This document shows, piece by piece, positions 50,317 to 59,690 of a stretch of 64,000 nucleotides of DNA. The translations under genes were made by a program, and so were the position numbers. The stretch is taken from the NCBI RefSeq assembly GCF_016616885.1, contig NZ_CP067102.1, positions 6,476,501 to 6,540,500 of the forward strand. The letters run 5' to 3'. Position 1 is the first letter of the stretch. Every line of letters starts with the position of its first letter. The notes under the pieces are model-generated. The model was not told the DNA's origin. It saw only the letters and a list, made by a program, of their open reading frames with translations, and searched no databases. Source of the stretch: Bradyrhizobium diazoefficiens (GTDB taxonomy: Bacteria; Pseudomonadota; Alphaproteobacteria; Rhizobiales; Xanthobacteraceae).

Positions 50317-52185
50317 TCACGCCGACCACTCCTCGCCCCAGACCTGCACGACATGGCCGGGTGAGACCTCGCGATATTGCCGCGCCGGCGGCTGGTAGTC
50401 GGCCGCGCGCACCGGGCTTCTGATCTCGTCGTTGGCGACCTCGCGCCTGGTGCCGCGGCGCGCGGGGTCGGGCGCGGGAACGGCAGCCATCAGCTTCTTG
50501 GTGTAGGGATGCTGCGGGTTGCCGAACAAAGCAGCCCGCGGGCCGATCTCGACGATCTCGCCGAGATACATCACCGCGACGCGATGGCTCATGCGCTCGA
50601 CCACCGCAATGTCGTGGGAAATGAAGAGATAGGCGAGCCCCATGCTGGCCTGAAGATCGAGCATCAGATTGACGACTTGCGCCTTGACCGAGACGTCGAG
50701 CGCGGAGACCGCTTCGTCCGCGACAATCAATTTTGGCCCGAGCGCGAGCGCGCGCGCGATGCAGATGCGCTGGCGCTGGCCGCCGGAGAACTCGTGCGGA
50801 AAGCGCGCGGCCATGTCGGCGGTGAGGCCGACGCGCACGAGGAGATCGGCGACCTTGTCGCGCGCCTGCGCGGCGGTGGCGAGACCGTTGGCGAGCAGCG
50901 GGGCTGCGATCGCCGTTCCCACTGACATGCGCGGATTGAGGCTCGCGAACGGATCCTGAAACACGATCTGCATGTGCCTGCGGAAATCGCGCAAGGTATG
51001 GCCGTTCATGGCGAGCACGTCCTGGCCGTCGATCAGGACGGTGCCGGCGTCGGGCTCGGTCAGCTTGAGGATGGAGCGGCCCGTGGTCGACTTGCCGCAG
51101 CCGGATTCGCCGACCAGTGCCAGCGTCTCGCCGGCGCGCAAGGTGAAGGAGATGTTCTCGACCGCATGGACGCGGCCCGACACTCTTCCGAACAGGCCCG
51201 AGCGGATCGGAAAGCGCGTGGTGAGATTTGACACCTCCAACAGCGGACGCTCCGCATTCGACACCGTGTCCGGCGTCTCCGCCGGTTCGTCCGAGGTGCC
51301 CGTGACCTTGTCGACGATCGGAAAACGCATCGGCCGCGTCCGGCCGTCCATCGAGCCCAGTCGCGGCACGGCCGCGAGCAGTGAGCGCGTATAGGGATGC
51401 GAGGGTGCGGCGAAAATACGCGACGTGGCGTCGGTCTCCACCGCCTGCCCGCCATACATCACCACGGTGCGGTCGGCGATCTCGGCGACCACGCCCATGT
51501 CGTGGGTGATGAAGAGGATCGACATCCCCTCCTCCTGCTGAAGCTCCTTCAGCAATTCCAGGATCTGGGCCTGGATGGTGACGTCGAGCGCGGTGGTCGG
51601 CTCGTCCGCGATCAGGAGTTTTGGCCTGCAGGCCAGCGCCATCGCGATCATGACGCGTTGGCGCATGCCGCCGGAGAAATGATGCGGATGCTCGTGGAAG
51701 CGCGATTTTGCCGCGGGAATGCGGACGCGGTCGAGCAGGCGGATGGTCTCGGCTTCCGCCGCGGCACGCGACAGGCCGCGATGCTGGATCAGCGCTTCCG
51801 CGATCTGGAAGCCGATCGTGAGCACCGGATTGAGGCTCGTCATCGGCTCCTGGAAGATCATCGCGACATCGTTGCCGCGAATGTCCTTCATATCAGCTTC
51901 GGGCAGCGTCAGCAGATCGCGGCCAGAAAGCATGATGCGGCCCTCGATCCGGCCGCTCTCTTTGGGAATGAGCCGCATGATCGAGAGCGCGGTGACGCTC
52001 TTGCCCGAACCGGACTCGCCAACGATCGCGACGGTTTCGCGCGGCGCGATCTCGAAGGAAACGTCGCGAACAACCGGGATCGATTGCCGCTCGCGCATGA
52101 ACGAGGTCGTGAGGCCTGAGACCGACAGCACGGACGCCTGCGCTTCGGCAGCGACTTGGTCAGGTCTGGGTGCGCCGACGCTCAT
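50317..52185 (-). CDS. Peptide-type ABC importer, fused double ATPase
   Basis: 622 residues with two ABC domains of the DppD/OppD and DppF/OppF types fused (like GsiA). First: Walker A '[15 protein letters not shown]', signature '[15 protein letters not shown]'. Second: '[15 protein letters not shown]', signature '[15 protein letters not shown]'. After each ATPase is the OppDF C-terminal '[12 protein letters not shown]' / '[12 protein letters not shown]'. It powers the importer encoded in the same operon and is the last gene of the six. Confidence 0.95.
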   Translation of the reverse strand: MSVGAPRPDQVAAEAQASVLSVSGLTTSFMRERQSIPVVRDVSFEIAPRETVAIVGESGSGKSVTALSIMRLIPKESGRIEGRIMLSGRDLLTLPEADMKDIRGNDVAMIFQEPMTSLNPVLTIGFQIAEALIQHRGLSRAAAEAETIRLLDRVRIPAAKSRFHEHPHHFSGGMRQRVMIAMALACRPKLLIADEPTTALDVTIQAQILELLKELQQEEGMSILFITHDMGVVAEIADRTVVMYGGQAVETDATSRIFAAPSHPYTRSLLAAVPRLGSMDGRTRPMRFPIVDKVTGTSDEPAETPDTVSNAERPLLEVSNLTTRFPIRSGLFGRVSGRVHAVENISFTLRAGETLALVGESGCGKSTTGRSILKLTEPDAGTVLIDGQDVLAMNGHTLRDFRRHMQIVFQDPFASLNPRMSVGTAIAAPLLANGLATAAQARDKVADLLVRVGLTADMAARFPHEFSGGQRQRICIARALALGPKLIVADEAVSALDVSVKAQVVNLMLDLQASMGLAYLFISHDIAVVERMSHRVAVMYLGEIVEIGPRAALFGNPQHPYTKKLMAAVPAPDPARRGTRREVANDEIRSPVRAADYQPPARQYREVSPGHVVQVWGEEWSA

Positions 52186-52194
52186 GCGGATTCC

Positions 52195-53121
52195 CTAATA
52201 ACCACGCGTACGGTCCACCAGCCCCGGCAGCTCTTCGCCGCGGCGGTGACGTGCGATGACATTGAGCACGAAATCGACGGCCGTGTCCGGGCTCGTCATG
52301 CTGGCATTGTGCGGCGTCAGCAGGATGCGCGGGTGGCTCCAGAATGGATGGCCCGCGGGCAGCGGCTCGGGATCGGTGACGTCGAGCACCGCACCCGACA
52401 GCGCGCCGCTGTCGAGCGCCGCGAGCAAATCGGCTTCAACCAGATGCGGACCGCGCCCGACATTGACGAGCCCTGCCCCGCGCGGCAGGCGCGCGAACAA
52501 ATCGGCGTTGAGGATGCCCTGGGTCTCGTCGGTCAATGGCAGCAGGCAAACCAGAATGTCGGATTGTGCCAGGAAATTTGGCAAGGTGTCCGTGCCGGCG
52601 TAACAGGCCACACCTGCGATTTCTCGCGGCGAGCGGTTCCAGCCGAGAAGCGGAAATTCGAATGCCTTGAGGCGTTCAAGCACGGCCTGGCCGAGCTGGC
52701 CGAGCCCCATCACACCGACACGACGACGTTTGGCCGGCGTGATCCGGATCTCGCGCCAGACCTGCTCCTTCTGCTGATGGATGAACTGCAGGAGGTCGCG
52801 ATGCAGGCCGAGCACAGCCATGGTGACGTATTCGACCATGGTCTCGGCGATGCCGGGCTCCAGCATGCGGACCAGCGGAATATGAGCCGGAAGTTTGGTG
52901 GCGTCGAACTGGTCGACACCCGCGCCGACCGAGAAGACCAGTTCGAGGTTGGGAAGGATCGTTGCGATGTCATCCGGCGGGACCCACGCCACGAGATAGC
53001 GGACGTCAGCGGGATCGCCGATGTCAGGCCACAGCCGGAACGGCAGATGCGGCGCGCGCTCGGCGAAGAAGGCCGCCCATTCCGCGCCGCGCACCATGTT
53101 GGCCTTGTAGAGAACCGTCAT
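52195..53121 (-). CDS. ghrA: Glyoxylate/hydroxypyruvate reductase A-like dehydrogenase
   Basis: 308-residue 2-hydroxyacid dehydrogenase of the GhrA type. NAD(P) motif 'VGVMGLGQLGQAVLERLKAF', substrate Arg in 'GLVNVGRGPHLVEADLLAAL', catalytic His in 'ILLTPHNASMT'. It should reduce a 2-oxo acid such as glyoxylate or hydroxypyruvate. It lies between the ATPase and the FAD oxidase in the operon (7-9 base gaps), so its keto substrate may be the product of that oxidase. Confidence 0.92.
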   Translation of the reverse strand: MTVLYKANMVRGAEWAAFFAERAPHLPFRLWPDIGDPADVRYLVAWVPPDDIATILPNLELVFSVGAGVDQFDATKLPAHIPLVRMLEPGIAETMVEYVTMAVLGLHRDLLQFIHQQKEQVWREIRITPAKRRRVGVMGLGQLGQAVLERLKAFEFPLLGWNRSPREIAGVACYAGTDTLPNFLAQSDILVCLLPLTDETQGILNADLFARLPRGAGLVNVGRGPHLVEADLLAALDSGALSGAVLDVTDPEPLPAGHPFWSHPRILLTPHNASMTSPDTAVDFVLNVIARHRRGEELPGLVDRTRGY

Positions 53122-53128
53122 GCCGCCC

Positions 53129-54457
53129 TCAAAACGGGCTGACCGGCGCGAGACGCCGGCCGTCGATCATGCGCTTGTGGCTGTAGGCGGCGGGATCGAC
53201 CAGCGGCGTCGCGCCGGTGACGATGTCGGCGGCGAGCTTGCCGGCGGCGGGACCGATGCCGAAGCCGTGGCCGGAGAAGCCCGTGGCGAGGAAGAAGCCC
53301 GGCAGCGCATCGACCGGCGAGATCACGGGGATCGTGTCCGGCGTGCAATCGATGGTGCCGCCCCAGGCTTCCGCGATCTCGATGTCCTTCAACTCAGGAG
53401 TTGCCTTGATCAGCGAGGCCAGCGCGGCGGTGACCAGCGACATGTCGGGCTCGGGATCGCGTACGCGCTCGGTCTCGAACGGTGACGGCTTGTCGAAGCT
53501 CCAGCTGGTGCCGCGCGCGAGCTGATCGAAGAACGACTTGCCGAACGACATCTTCAGGCCGTTGCGGCGATGCAGATAGGTCGGCCAGAAGGTGCGCGCA
53601 TAGCGGAACAGGTCCGGCGACAGCTCGACCGTGCCACGGTTGCGCAGCGCCAGCGTAAAACCGCCGTCGAGACGGCGGCGGATACAGTAGAGATCGGTGC
53701 CGAGCGCGCCCGAGGTAATCTCCGGCGCCGGCGTCGTCCGGCATGCGGTGGCGTTGACGAGGCCGATCGGCAGCTCGATGCCATGCCGGCGGCAGAACAG
53801 CGACGACCACGCCCCGCCCGACAGCAGCACGGCTTGCGTGCGGATGGTGCCCTTCTCGGTGACGACGGCGCTGACGCGCCCGCCTTGCGTCTCCAGTCCT
53901 CGCGCGGCGCAGCCCTGATGGATGGTGACGCCGTGCTTTCGCGCGGCGGTGGCGAGCGCGGGCACGGCCATCGACGGCTCGGCGCGGCCGTCGCTCGGGG
54001 TGTGCAGGCCGCCGACCCATTTGTCGGTATTGCCCGGCATGCGCTCGGCGACCTCGGCCGGCGTCAGCACGGTCGAATGGACCTGCATCTCGCGCGCGGT
54101 CGCGGCCCAGCGCTCCCAGCTCGCGAGCTCGTCCTTGTTCTTGGTCAGGAACAGCACGCCGGTGCGGCGGAAGCCGGCATCGACACCGGCGTCGTTCTGC
54201 ATGTCCTCCCATAGCCGCAAAGCCTCACGCGCCAGCGGAATCTCCTCACGCGCGCGGCCCTGCTGGCGGCACCAGCCCCAATTGCGGCTCGACTGCTCGC
54301 CGCCGACATGGCCCTTCTCGACCAGCGCGACGGAGAGGCCTTTCTTCACGAGGTGATAGGAAGCGGAGACGCCGATGACGCCACCGCCGATGACGACGAC
54401 GTCCACCTGCGCCGGCAGGCGTTCGTCGCTGTTTATACGGTTGAGCGGCGGGGACAC
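53129..54457 (-). CDS. FAD-dependent amine/amino-acid oxidoreductase (DAO family)
   Basis: 442 residues. FAD motif 'VVVIGGGVIGVSASYHLVKKG', then the DadA/PuuB-like block 'GGEQSSRNWGWCRQQGRA'. The C-terminal 'AWGGTIDCTPDTIPVISPVD' and 'LATGFSGHGFGIGPAAGKL' close the FAD site. Related enzymes oxidise D-amino acids, gamma-glutamylputrescine or N-methyl amino acids. Position inside a peptide-type importer operon suggests it acts on the imported compound. Confidence 0.92.
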   Translation of the reverse strand: MSPPLNRINSDERLPAQVDVVVIGGGVIGVSASYHLVKKGLSVALVEKGHVGGEQSSRNWGWCRQQGRAREEIPLAREALRLWEDMQNDAGVDAGFRRTGVLFLTKNKDELASWERWAATAREMQVHSTVLTPAEVAERMPGNTDKWVGGLHTPSDGRAEPSMAVPALATAARKHGVTIHQGCAARGLETQGGRVSAVVTEKGTIRTQAVLLSGGAWSSLFCRRHGIELPIGLVNATACRTTPAPEITSGALGTDLYCIRRRLDGGFTLALRNRGTVELSPDLFRYARTFWPTYLHRRNGLKMSFGKSFFDQLARGTSWSFDKPSPFETERVRDPEPDMSLVTAALASLIKATPELKDIEIAEAWGGTIDCTPDTIPVISPVDALPGFFLATGFSGHGFGIGPAAGKLAADIVTGATPLVDPAAYSHKRMIDGRRLAPVSPF

Positions 54458-54500
54458 GGGACACTCCAGATATTCAGTTCGATCGAAGCAAATTTGGCGA

Positions 54501-55376
54501 TCATGGGATGTTCATCCGCGGATCGAGCGCGTCGCGCAGGCCGTCACCGAGGAAATTGAAGCTCGTCACGGCCAGCGTGATGGCGACGCCCGGCGCGATC
54601 GCGAGCCACGGGGCGCTGGTGAGATAGATCTGCGCGTTGTTGAGCATGTTGCCGAGGCTCGCGGCCGGCGGCTGGATGCCGTAGCCGAGATAGCTGAGGT
54701 AGGATTCCAGCAGGATCGCGTTGGCGACGTTGAGCGTCGCCGCCACCATGATCGGCGCGACCGCATTGGGCACGAGCTCGCGGAACATGATCCGCAGGTT
54801 CGACGAGCCGAAGGCCAGTGCAGCCACCGCAAACTCGCGTTCCCGCAGCGAGCGCACCTGGGCCTCGACGACGCGCGCCACCCACATCCAGGCGGTCGCC
54901 GCGATCAGCACGGTGGTAGTGACGAGGCCGGGCTCGGTGAGCGCCGCCAGCGCCAGCAGCAGGAAGATGGTCGGAAAGCACAGCACGGCATCGACGAGCC
55001 GCATCAGCACCGTGCCGACCACGCCGCCATAGAAGCCGGCGAAGGCGCCGACGACGATGCCGATCATCATCGCCATCACCATGGCGACGATGCCGATCGA
55101 GAGCGAGACGCGTGCGCCCATCATCAGCCGCGCCAGCACGTCGCGGCCGAGCTCGTCCGTGCCGAGGATGTGCGCGCCCGTGAATGGCGGTGCAAACCGC
55201 TTCATGATGTCGATATAGGTGTCGTCGAACGGCAGCAGATAGGGACCGAGCGCCGAGCCGAGGACGAGCACCAGAATGATCACCGCGCCCGCGAGCGCGA
55301 GCCGGTGGCGGCAGAATCGCCGCCACGCGGCCTGGCCGGGGGCGGGTTGAGCGGTGGAGAGAGCAGCCGTCGCCAT
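54501..55376 (-). CDS. Peptide-type ABC permease (DppC/OppC-like)
   Basis: 291 residues with six membrane helices and the permease coupling motif (EAA loop) near 'EREFAVAALAFGSSNLRIMF'. The N-terminal OppC_N part 'WRRFCRHRLALAGAVIILVL' and 'GTDELGRDVLARLMMGARVS' are the family signature. It pairs with the DppB-like permease 3 bases upstream. Inner membrane. Confidence 0.94.
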   Translation of the reverse strand: MATAALSTAQPAPGQAAWRRFCRHRLALAGAVIILVLVLGSALGPYLLPFDDTYIDIMKRFAPPFTGAHILGTDELGRDVLARLMMGARVSLSIGIVAMVMAMMIGIVVGAFAGFYGGVVGTVLMRLVDAVLCFPTIFLLLALAALTEPGLVTTTVLIAATAWMWVARVVEAQVRSLREREFAVAALAFGSSNLRIMFRELVPNAVAPIMVAATLNVANAILLESYLSYLGYGIQPPAASLGNMLNNAQIYLTSAPWLAIAPGVAITLAVTSFNFLGDGLRDALDPRMNIP

Positions 55377-55379
55377 CGC

Positions 55380-56330
55380 CTAGCCTACCCGGATGCGCGG
55401 ATCGACGACGCCATAGAGGATGTCGGCAATCAGCGAGCCGATCAGCACCATGGTCGCCGAGAACATCAGAATCCCCATCACCACGGGATAGTCGCGATAA
55501 CCGATGGAATCGAGAAACAGCCGGCCCATGCCGGGCCAGGTGAACACGGTCTCCGCCACCAGCGCGCCGCCGAGCAGCGTCGGAAACTGGAGGCCTGCCA
55601 CCGTGATCATCGGCAGCAGCGCGTTGCGCAGCGCGTGCACAGTGAGTATCCGCCATTCCGGCATGCCCTTGGCACGCGCGGTGCGAATGTAATCCTGGTT
55701 GATGACCTCGAGCATGGAGGAGCGCATGAAGCGGCCCCACATCGCGGTCTCGACCAGCGCCAGCACCATCGCCGGCGCGATCAGGTGATGCAGCAGGTCG
55801 AGGAAGGAGCCGTCGCCGACGGTTTCGCGGTTTCCCGCCGGCAGCCAGCCGAGCGTTACCGAGAAGACGTAGATAGTGACAAGACCGAACCAGAAGGTCG
55901 GGATCGACAACGCGATCATGGCGCCGACGGTCGCGAGCGAGTCGAATAGCGAATATCGCCGGAGCGCGCCAAGTATGCCGATCCAGCAGCCGAGCAGCAC
56001 GGCGATGATGGTCGCCGTCGTCATCAGTTCTAGCGTCGCGCCGAGATGCGAGGAGATCACCGACAGCACCGCCTCACCGTCGCGATAGGATTTGCCCCAG
56101 TCGCCTTTTAGCATGCGGCCGAGCCAATCGAGATACTGGATCGGCAACGGGCGATCGAGCCCGAGCTGTCTGGTGACGCGGTCGAGATCCTCCTGCGTCA
56201 TCTGTGCGGAGGCCGCGAATTGCGACAGCGGACCGCCGGGCGCCAGATGCAGGAGGGCGAAGCCGATCGCGGAGACGATCACCAAGAGCATCGCCGCCTG
56301 CGCCAGGCGATTGGCAACGTAACGAGCCAT
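55380..56330 (-). CDS. Peptide-type ABC permease (DppB/OppB-like)
   Basis: 316 residues. The N-terminal 'MARYVANRLAQAAMLLVIVS' and 'LGLDRPLPIQYLDWLGRMLK' then 'GDWGKSYRDGEAVLSVISSH' are the DppB signature; the EAA loop is 'DYIRTARAKGMPEWRILTVH'. Six helices. Forms the translocation pore with the next gene. Confidence 0.94.
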   Translation of the reverse strand: MARYVANRLAQAAMLLVIVSAIGFALLHLAPGGPLSQFAASAQMTQEDLDRVTRQLGLDRPLPIQYLDWLGRMLKGDWGKSYRDGEAVLSVISSHLGATLELMTTATIIAVLLGCWIGILGALRRYSLFDSLATVGAMIALSIPTFWFGLVTIYVFSVTLGWLPAGNRETVGDGSFLDLLHHLIAPAMVLALVETAMWGRFMRSSMLEVINQDYIRTARAKGMPEWRILTVHALRNALLPMITVAGLQFPTLLGGALVAETVFTWPGMGRLFLDSIGYRDYPVVMGILMFSATMVLIGSLIADILYGVVDPRIRVG

Positions 56331-56357
56331 CTCAGGCGATCCAGCCAGCCTGAGGCA

Positions 56358-58049
56358 TCAGGCCCAGTACCATTCGCGGATGTTCCAGCAATTGCTCGAG
56401 GTGTTGATGTTAGGACGGAAGCCTTGCAGGCCCTCCTTCACGCCCTCGGCGATGAAGCCCTGGAACAGCGGCAGGATCGCGAAGTCGTTGCGGATGAGCT
56501 TTTGCAGATCACCATAGGTGGTCTTGCGCTGCGCGAGATCGAATTGCTTGGCGCCTTGCGCGAGCAGCCGATCGGCGTCCGCACTCTGGTATTGATAAGT
56601 GTTGTAACCACGGCCGCCCTTGGCTGGAATCGCACCGGAGCCGAAGCGCGGCGTCACGTCGGGATCGCTGCCCAGCATGAAGTTCACTCCTACGATCACC
56701 GAGTTGAACTTCGACTGTTGCCAGAAATCGCCCCAGATCACGGCGGCGGGCATGTTGTTCACCCGCATCGCCGCGCCGATCGCGCGCCAGTCCTGAATCA
56801 GGAGTTGCTGGGTCTGCTCGCGCACGGCATTGCCCGATGTCGTCGAGTTGGTGAATTCGAGCTTCACCCCGCCCTTCTCGCGCACGCCGCCGGAGCCGCG
56901 AACCCAGCCGGCCGCATCGAGCAGCGCATTGGCTTTGGTCGGATCGAATTTGTGCTGCGGCAGGCCTTGCTGGAACGACCAGGCCTGCTGCGGCACGAAG
57001 CTCTCGGTCTGCGTCGGCAGGCCGTAGTTGAGCGCATCGATGATCGCTTGCTTGTTGATGGCGAGATAGAGTGCCTCGCGCACCGTGCGGTCGGCGAAGG
57101 CGCCGAACTCCAGATTGGGTGCGATGTGCTCCACCGAGGACGTCGACGAGACGAAGATCTTGCGCGCCTTCAGCGTCTTTGCCTCCTGCACGAAGTTCGG
57201 CAGGATGCCTTGCAGGCCGGTGTAGTCGACCTGGCCGGTGCGGAATTGGGTGTAGAGAACGGTAAGATCCGGGATGTATTTGAAGACCACGCGTTCGAGA
57301 TAAGGTCCCTTGCCGTGGTAACCCGCATGGGCAATTAACTGGATATGGTCGCCGGGTACGCGCTCGCCCCAGCGGAACGGCCCGGTGCCGACCGGCGAAT
57401 TGTGAAACGGCGAAGCGTTCGGGTCGGAGGCCTTCTCCAGGATATGTTTTGGCACCATGAAGGTGAGCGACAGGATCGACATGTAGGGCGAATAGGGGGC
57501 TTCCATTCGCCAATGAATCTCGTCAGGCGCGACGATCGTGATGTCCTTGACCAGGTTGTGGCCGACACGGCTGCGCGCGCGAAAGTCGGGATTGTTGTTC
57601 AGCTCGAGCGAGAACTTGACGTCGTCGGCCGTGAACGGCGTACCGTCGTGCCACTTCGCATCGCTGCGCAGCTTGATCTTCCAGGTGAGGCCATCGGCCG
57701 AAAGCCCACCGTTCTCGATCGTCGGGACTTCGCGGGCAAGATCGGGAACGAACTTTCCGTCGGGATCGATGAACCAGAGCGGCGAGAACACCTGCCACCA
57801 GAGGCCCTGGTCGACTTCGATGCCGGGCATCAGCGGATGAAAGACGGTCGGCTCCTGCGACAGCGCTGCGATCACCTGCCCCCGCGGCTTGCCCGGCGGA
57901 TTGCCCGGACGCTCCGTCTGCGCAAAGGCGCTGCCTGAAAGCGTCCATCCGGCCGCGGCGCCTGCGCCGAGCTGGAAGAATTGTCGGCGATTTGGAATGC
58001 CGAGATGATGCAGTCCGCCAACGCCGAACTTGCCGGTGCTGTCTGCCAT
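56358..58049 (-). CDS. Peptide-type ABC substrate-binding protein, Tat-exported
   Basis: 563 residues from 'MADSTGKFGVGGLHHLGIPN'. A twin-arginine signal 'NRRQFFQLGAGAAAGWTLSG' implies folded export through Tat, less common for this class (SBP_bac_5). The body shows 'LTWKIKLRSDAKWHDGTPFTADDVKFSLE' shape in shorter pieces ('DAKWHDGTPFTADDVKFSL', 'SPVGTGPFRWGERVPG'). First gene of the operon; it sets the importer's ligand. Start chosen over the longer frame because it gives a standard Tat leader. Confidence 0.93.
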   Translation of the reverse strand: MADSTGKFGVGGLHHLGIPNRRQFFQLGAGAAAGWTLSGSAFAQTERPGNPPGKPRGQVIAALSQEPTVFHPLMPGIEVDQGLWWQVFSPLWFIDPDGKFVPDLAREVPTIENGGLSADGLTWKIKLRSDAKWHDGTPFTADDVKFSLELNNNPDFRARSRVGHNLVKDITIVAPDEIHWRMEAPYSPYMSILSLTFMVPKHILEKASDPNASPFHNSPVGTGPFRWGERVPGDHIQLIAHAGYHGKGPYLERVVFKYIPDLTVLYTQFRTGQVDYTGLQGILPNFVQEAKTLKARKIFVSSTSSVEHIAPNLEFGAFADRTVREALYLAINKQAIIDALNYGLPTQTESFVPQQAWSFQQGLPQHKFDPTKANALLDAAGWVRGSGGVREKGGVKLEFTNSTTSGNAVREQTQQLLIQDWRAIGAAMRVNNMPAAVIWGDFWQQSKFNSVIVGVNFMLGSDPDVTPRFGSGAIPAKGGRGYNTYQYQSADADRLLAQGAKQFDLAQRKTTYGDLQKLIRNDFAILPLFQGFIAEGVKEGLQGFRPNINTSSNCWNIREWYWA

Positions 58050-58252
58050 GACCAGTCTCCGTTCCCGCACGCGGCACCGTCTCCCGCGCCCCGAGACCCC
58101 GGCAAGGGGACAGGAGTGGGCTTTAGTGCTTCTAAATTTTTCAATCAAAAGTTCATCACGACTAAATACAGCTGTCAATCGGATTGCTAGGATGCGCGAC
58201 CTTTTCACACCGCCGACCATTCCGGCGGTGAGGTCATGCACGGGAGAGCGAC

Positions 58253-58885
58253 ATGGATGGTCGCGGCGACACGAACGGTCCGAAGAACGCCCCGACGACC
58301 GAGACCGACGATGCGGTGGACCAGCGCCTCGGCGAGACCGTGCGGCTGCTGCGCCAGCGCGCCGGCCTCTCGATCCAGGACGTCGCCAACAAGACCGGCC
58401 TCTCCAATGGCATGATCAGCCAGCTCGAACGCGCGCGCGCCATGCCGTCGATCCGCACGCTGCGCCTGCTCAGCATCGCGCTCGAGGTGCCCATCTCCTA
58501 TTTCTTCGAGACCACCGACGCCGCCGACGTGCAGGGCTACATCGTGCGCAAGAACAGCCGGCGGCTGCTGCGGCTCACTGCCAGCGGCGTCGTCAAGGAA
58601 GCGCTGACGCCGGAAGGCAAGGGACAGCTCGAGCTCTACGAGCTCACGCTCAATCCCGGGGCCTCTTCAGGCACCGACTTCCTGCAGCACACCGGCGAGA
58701 AGGCCGGCTACATACTCTCCGGCAGCCTGCGGTTGTGGCTCGACAACCAGGCCCATGTGCTCGAGGCCGGCGACAGTTTCCGTTTTCCAAGCATCGTGCC
58801 GCACATGTTCGACAACCCGACCCAGCAGGTGGCGCGCGTGATCTGGGTGACCACGCTGCACCAGACCGATTCGCCGGCAGGTTGA
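58253..58885 (+). CDS. XRE-family regulator with cupin domain
   Basis: 210 residues: HTH_XRE at about 23-80 ('VRLLRQRAGLSIQDVANKTG', 'SNGMISQLERARAMPSIRTL') and a C-terminal cupin (about 125-205; 'GEKAGYILSGSLRLWLDNQA', 'LEAGDSFRFPSIVPHMFDN'). This is the PuuR-like class that often represses adjacent amine or amino-acid catabolic operons and senses the substrate in the cupin. It is divergent from the ABC operon, 203 bases from its first gene, so it probably regulates it. Confidence 0.93.
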   Translation: MDGRGDTNGPKNAPTTETDDAVDQRLGETVRLLRQRAGLSIQDVANKTGLSNGMISQLERARAMPSIRTLRLLSIALEVPISYFFETTDAADVQGYIVRKNSRRLLRLTASGVVKEALTPEGKGQLELYELTLNPGASSGTDFLQHTGEKAGYILSGSLRLWLDNQAHVLEAGDSFRFPSIVPHMFDNPTQQVARVIWVTTLHQTDSPAG

Positions 58886-58969
58886 GCTCAAAGCAACGCC
58901 TCGCCCCGATACCGCCGGAAATTGCCCTCGACGCCGCCCCAGGGAGTCTGTAGCTCACATGGAGCCGTG

Positions 58970-59086
58970 ATGGCCGGCGCCTTGAATGGACGGGAGCTTG
59001 CCGACGAGATGGTGGCTGCGCGGCCCTCGGTTCAAGCCGAGGTCGAAGGGTTCTTGCGCAAGCATGCATCTGACCGCGACGGCTAG
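58970..59086 (+). CDS. Tentative 38-residue small protein
   Basis: ATG with 'ggag' five bases upstream opens a short frame 'MAGALNGRELADEMVAARPS' followed by 'VQAEVEGFLRKHASDRDG'. It would be one amphipathic helix. Coding bias is protein-like but the length is too small for certainty; it could also be a remnant. It lies between the regulator and the cupin gene. Confidence 0.3.
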   Translation: MAGALNGRELADEMVAARPSVQAEVEGFLRKHASDRDG

Positions 59087-59156
59087 CGCGGATGGACTCC
59101 GCACCTCACCTGGGCAACACTCCGAGACGGCCGGAATTCCCAAATGGAGGCGAGCC

Positions 59157-59606
59157 ATGACGTCACTGGAAAAAGGCATTACCGCGAACGGCACGGGTTA
59201 TGCCGGCAAGACCTGGAACATCCTGGGCCAGGTCTATTTCCCCAAGGCCGTCACCGAGTCCACCTTCGCGTTCGAGACCAACAGCGATCCCGGCCAGTTC
59301 GTGCCGGTGCACATCCATCCGACCCAGGACGAGTTCATCCTGGTGCAGGAGGGCACGCTCGACCTCAAGCTCGACGGCCAATGGGTCAAGGCCCATGCCG
59401 GCGACCTCGTGCGCATGCCGCGCGGCATTCCGCATGGCTATTTCAACAAATCCGACAAGCCGTGCCGCGCGCTGTTCTGGGTCTCGCCGATGCAGAAGCT
59501 GGAGGCGCTGTTCAACCAGCTCCACAATTTGACCGACCCGGCCGAGGTCGTGCGTATCTCGGCCCTGCACGAGGTCGATTTCCTGCCGCCGGAGGCCAAC
59601 GACTAG
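59157..59606 (+). CDS. Cupin-domain protein
   Basis: 149 residues from 'MTSLEKGITANGTGYAGKTW' with 'ggaggcgag' upstream. A single cupin: motif 1 'PVHIHPTQDEFILVQEGTLD' (HxH and Glu metal ligands), motif 2 'GDLVRMPRGIPHGYFNKSD' (Gly and His). All metal ligands are present, so it may be an enzyme (isomerase or dioxygenase) or a binding protein. Downstream of the XRE-cupin regulator on the same strand; possibly part of the same pathway. Confidence 0.88.
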   Translation: MTSLEKGITANGTGYAGKTWNILGQVYFPKAVTESTFAFETNSDPGQFVPVHIHPTQDEFILVQEGTLDLKLDGQWVKAHAGDLVRMPRGIPHGYFNKSDKPCRALFWVSPMQKLEALFNQLHNLTDPAEVVRISALHEVDFLPPEAND

Positions 59607-59690
59607 GCAGCCGGATGGGATTTCATCTCGCCAGCCATCCCGTCTGATGCTTACGTTCTCCTGACCGACGAATCGTTGGGGGAACCGGCC

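Noticed and set aside
54375..55949. 524-codon plus-strand frame over the ABC permease genes
   Set aside because: Arg/His/Asp-rich antisense artefact; both permeases on the minus strand are unmistakable.
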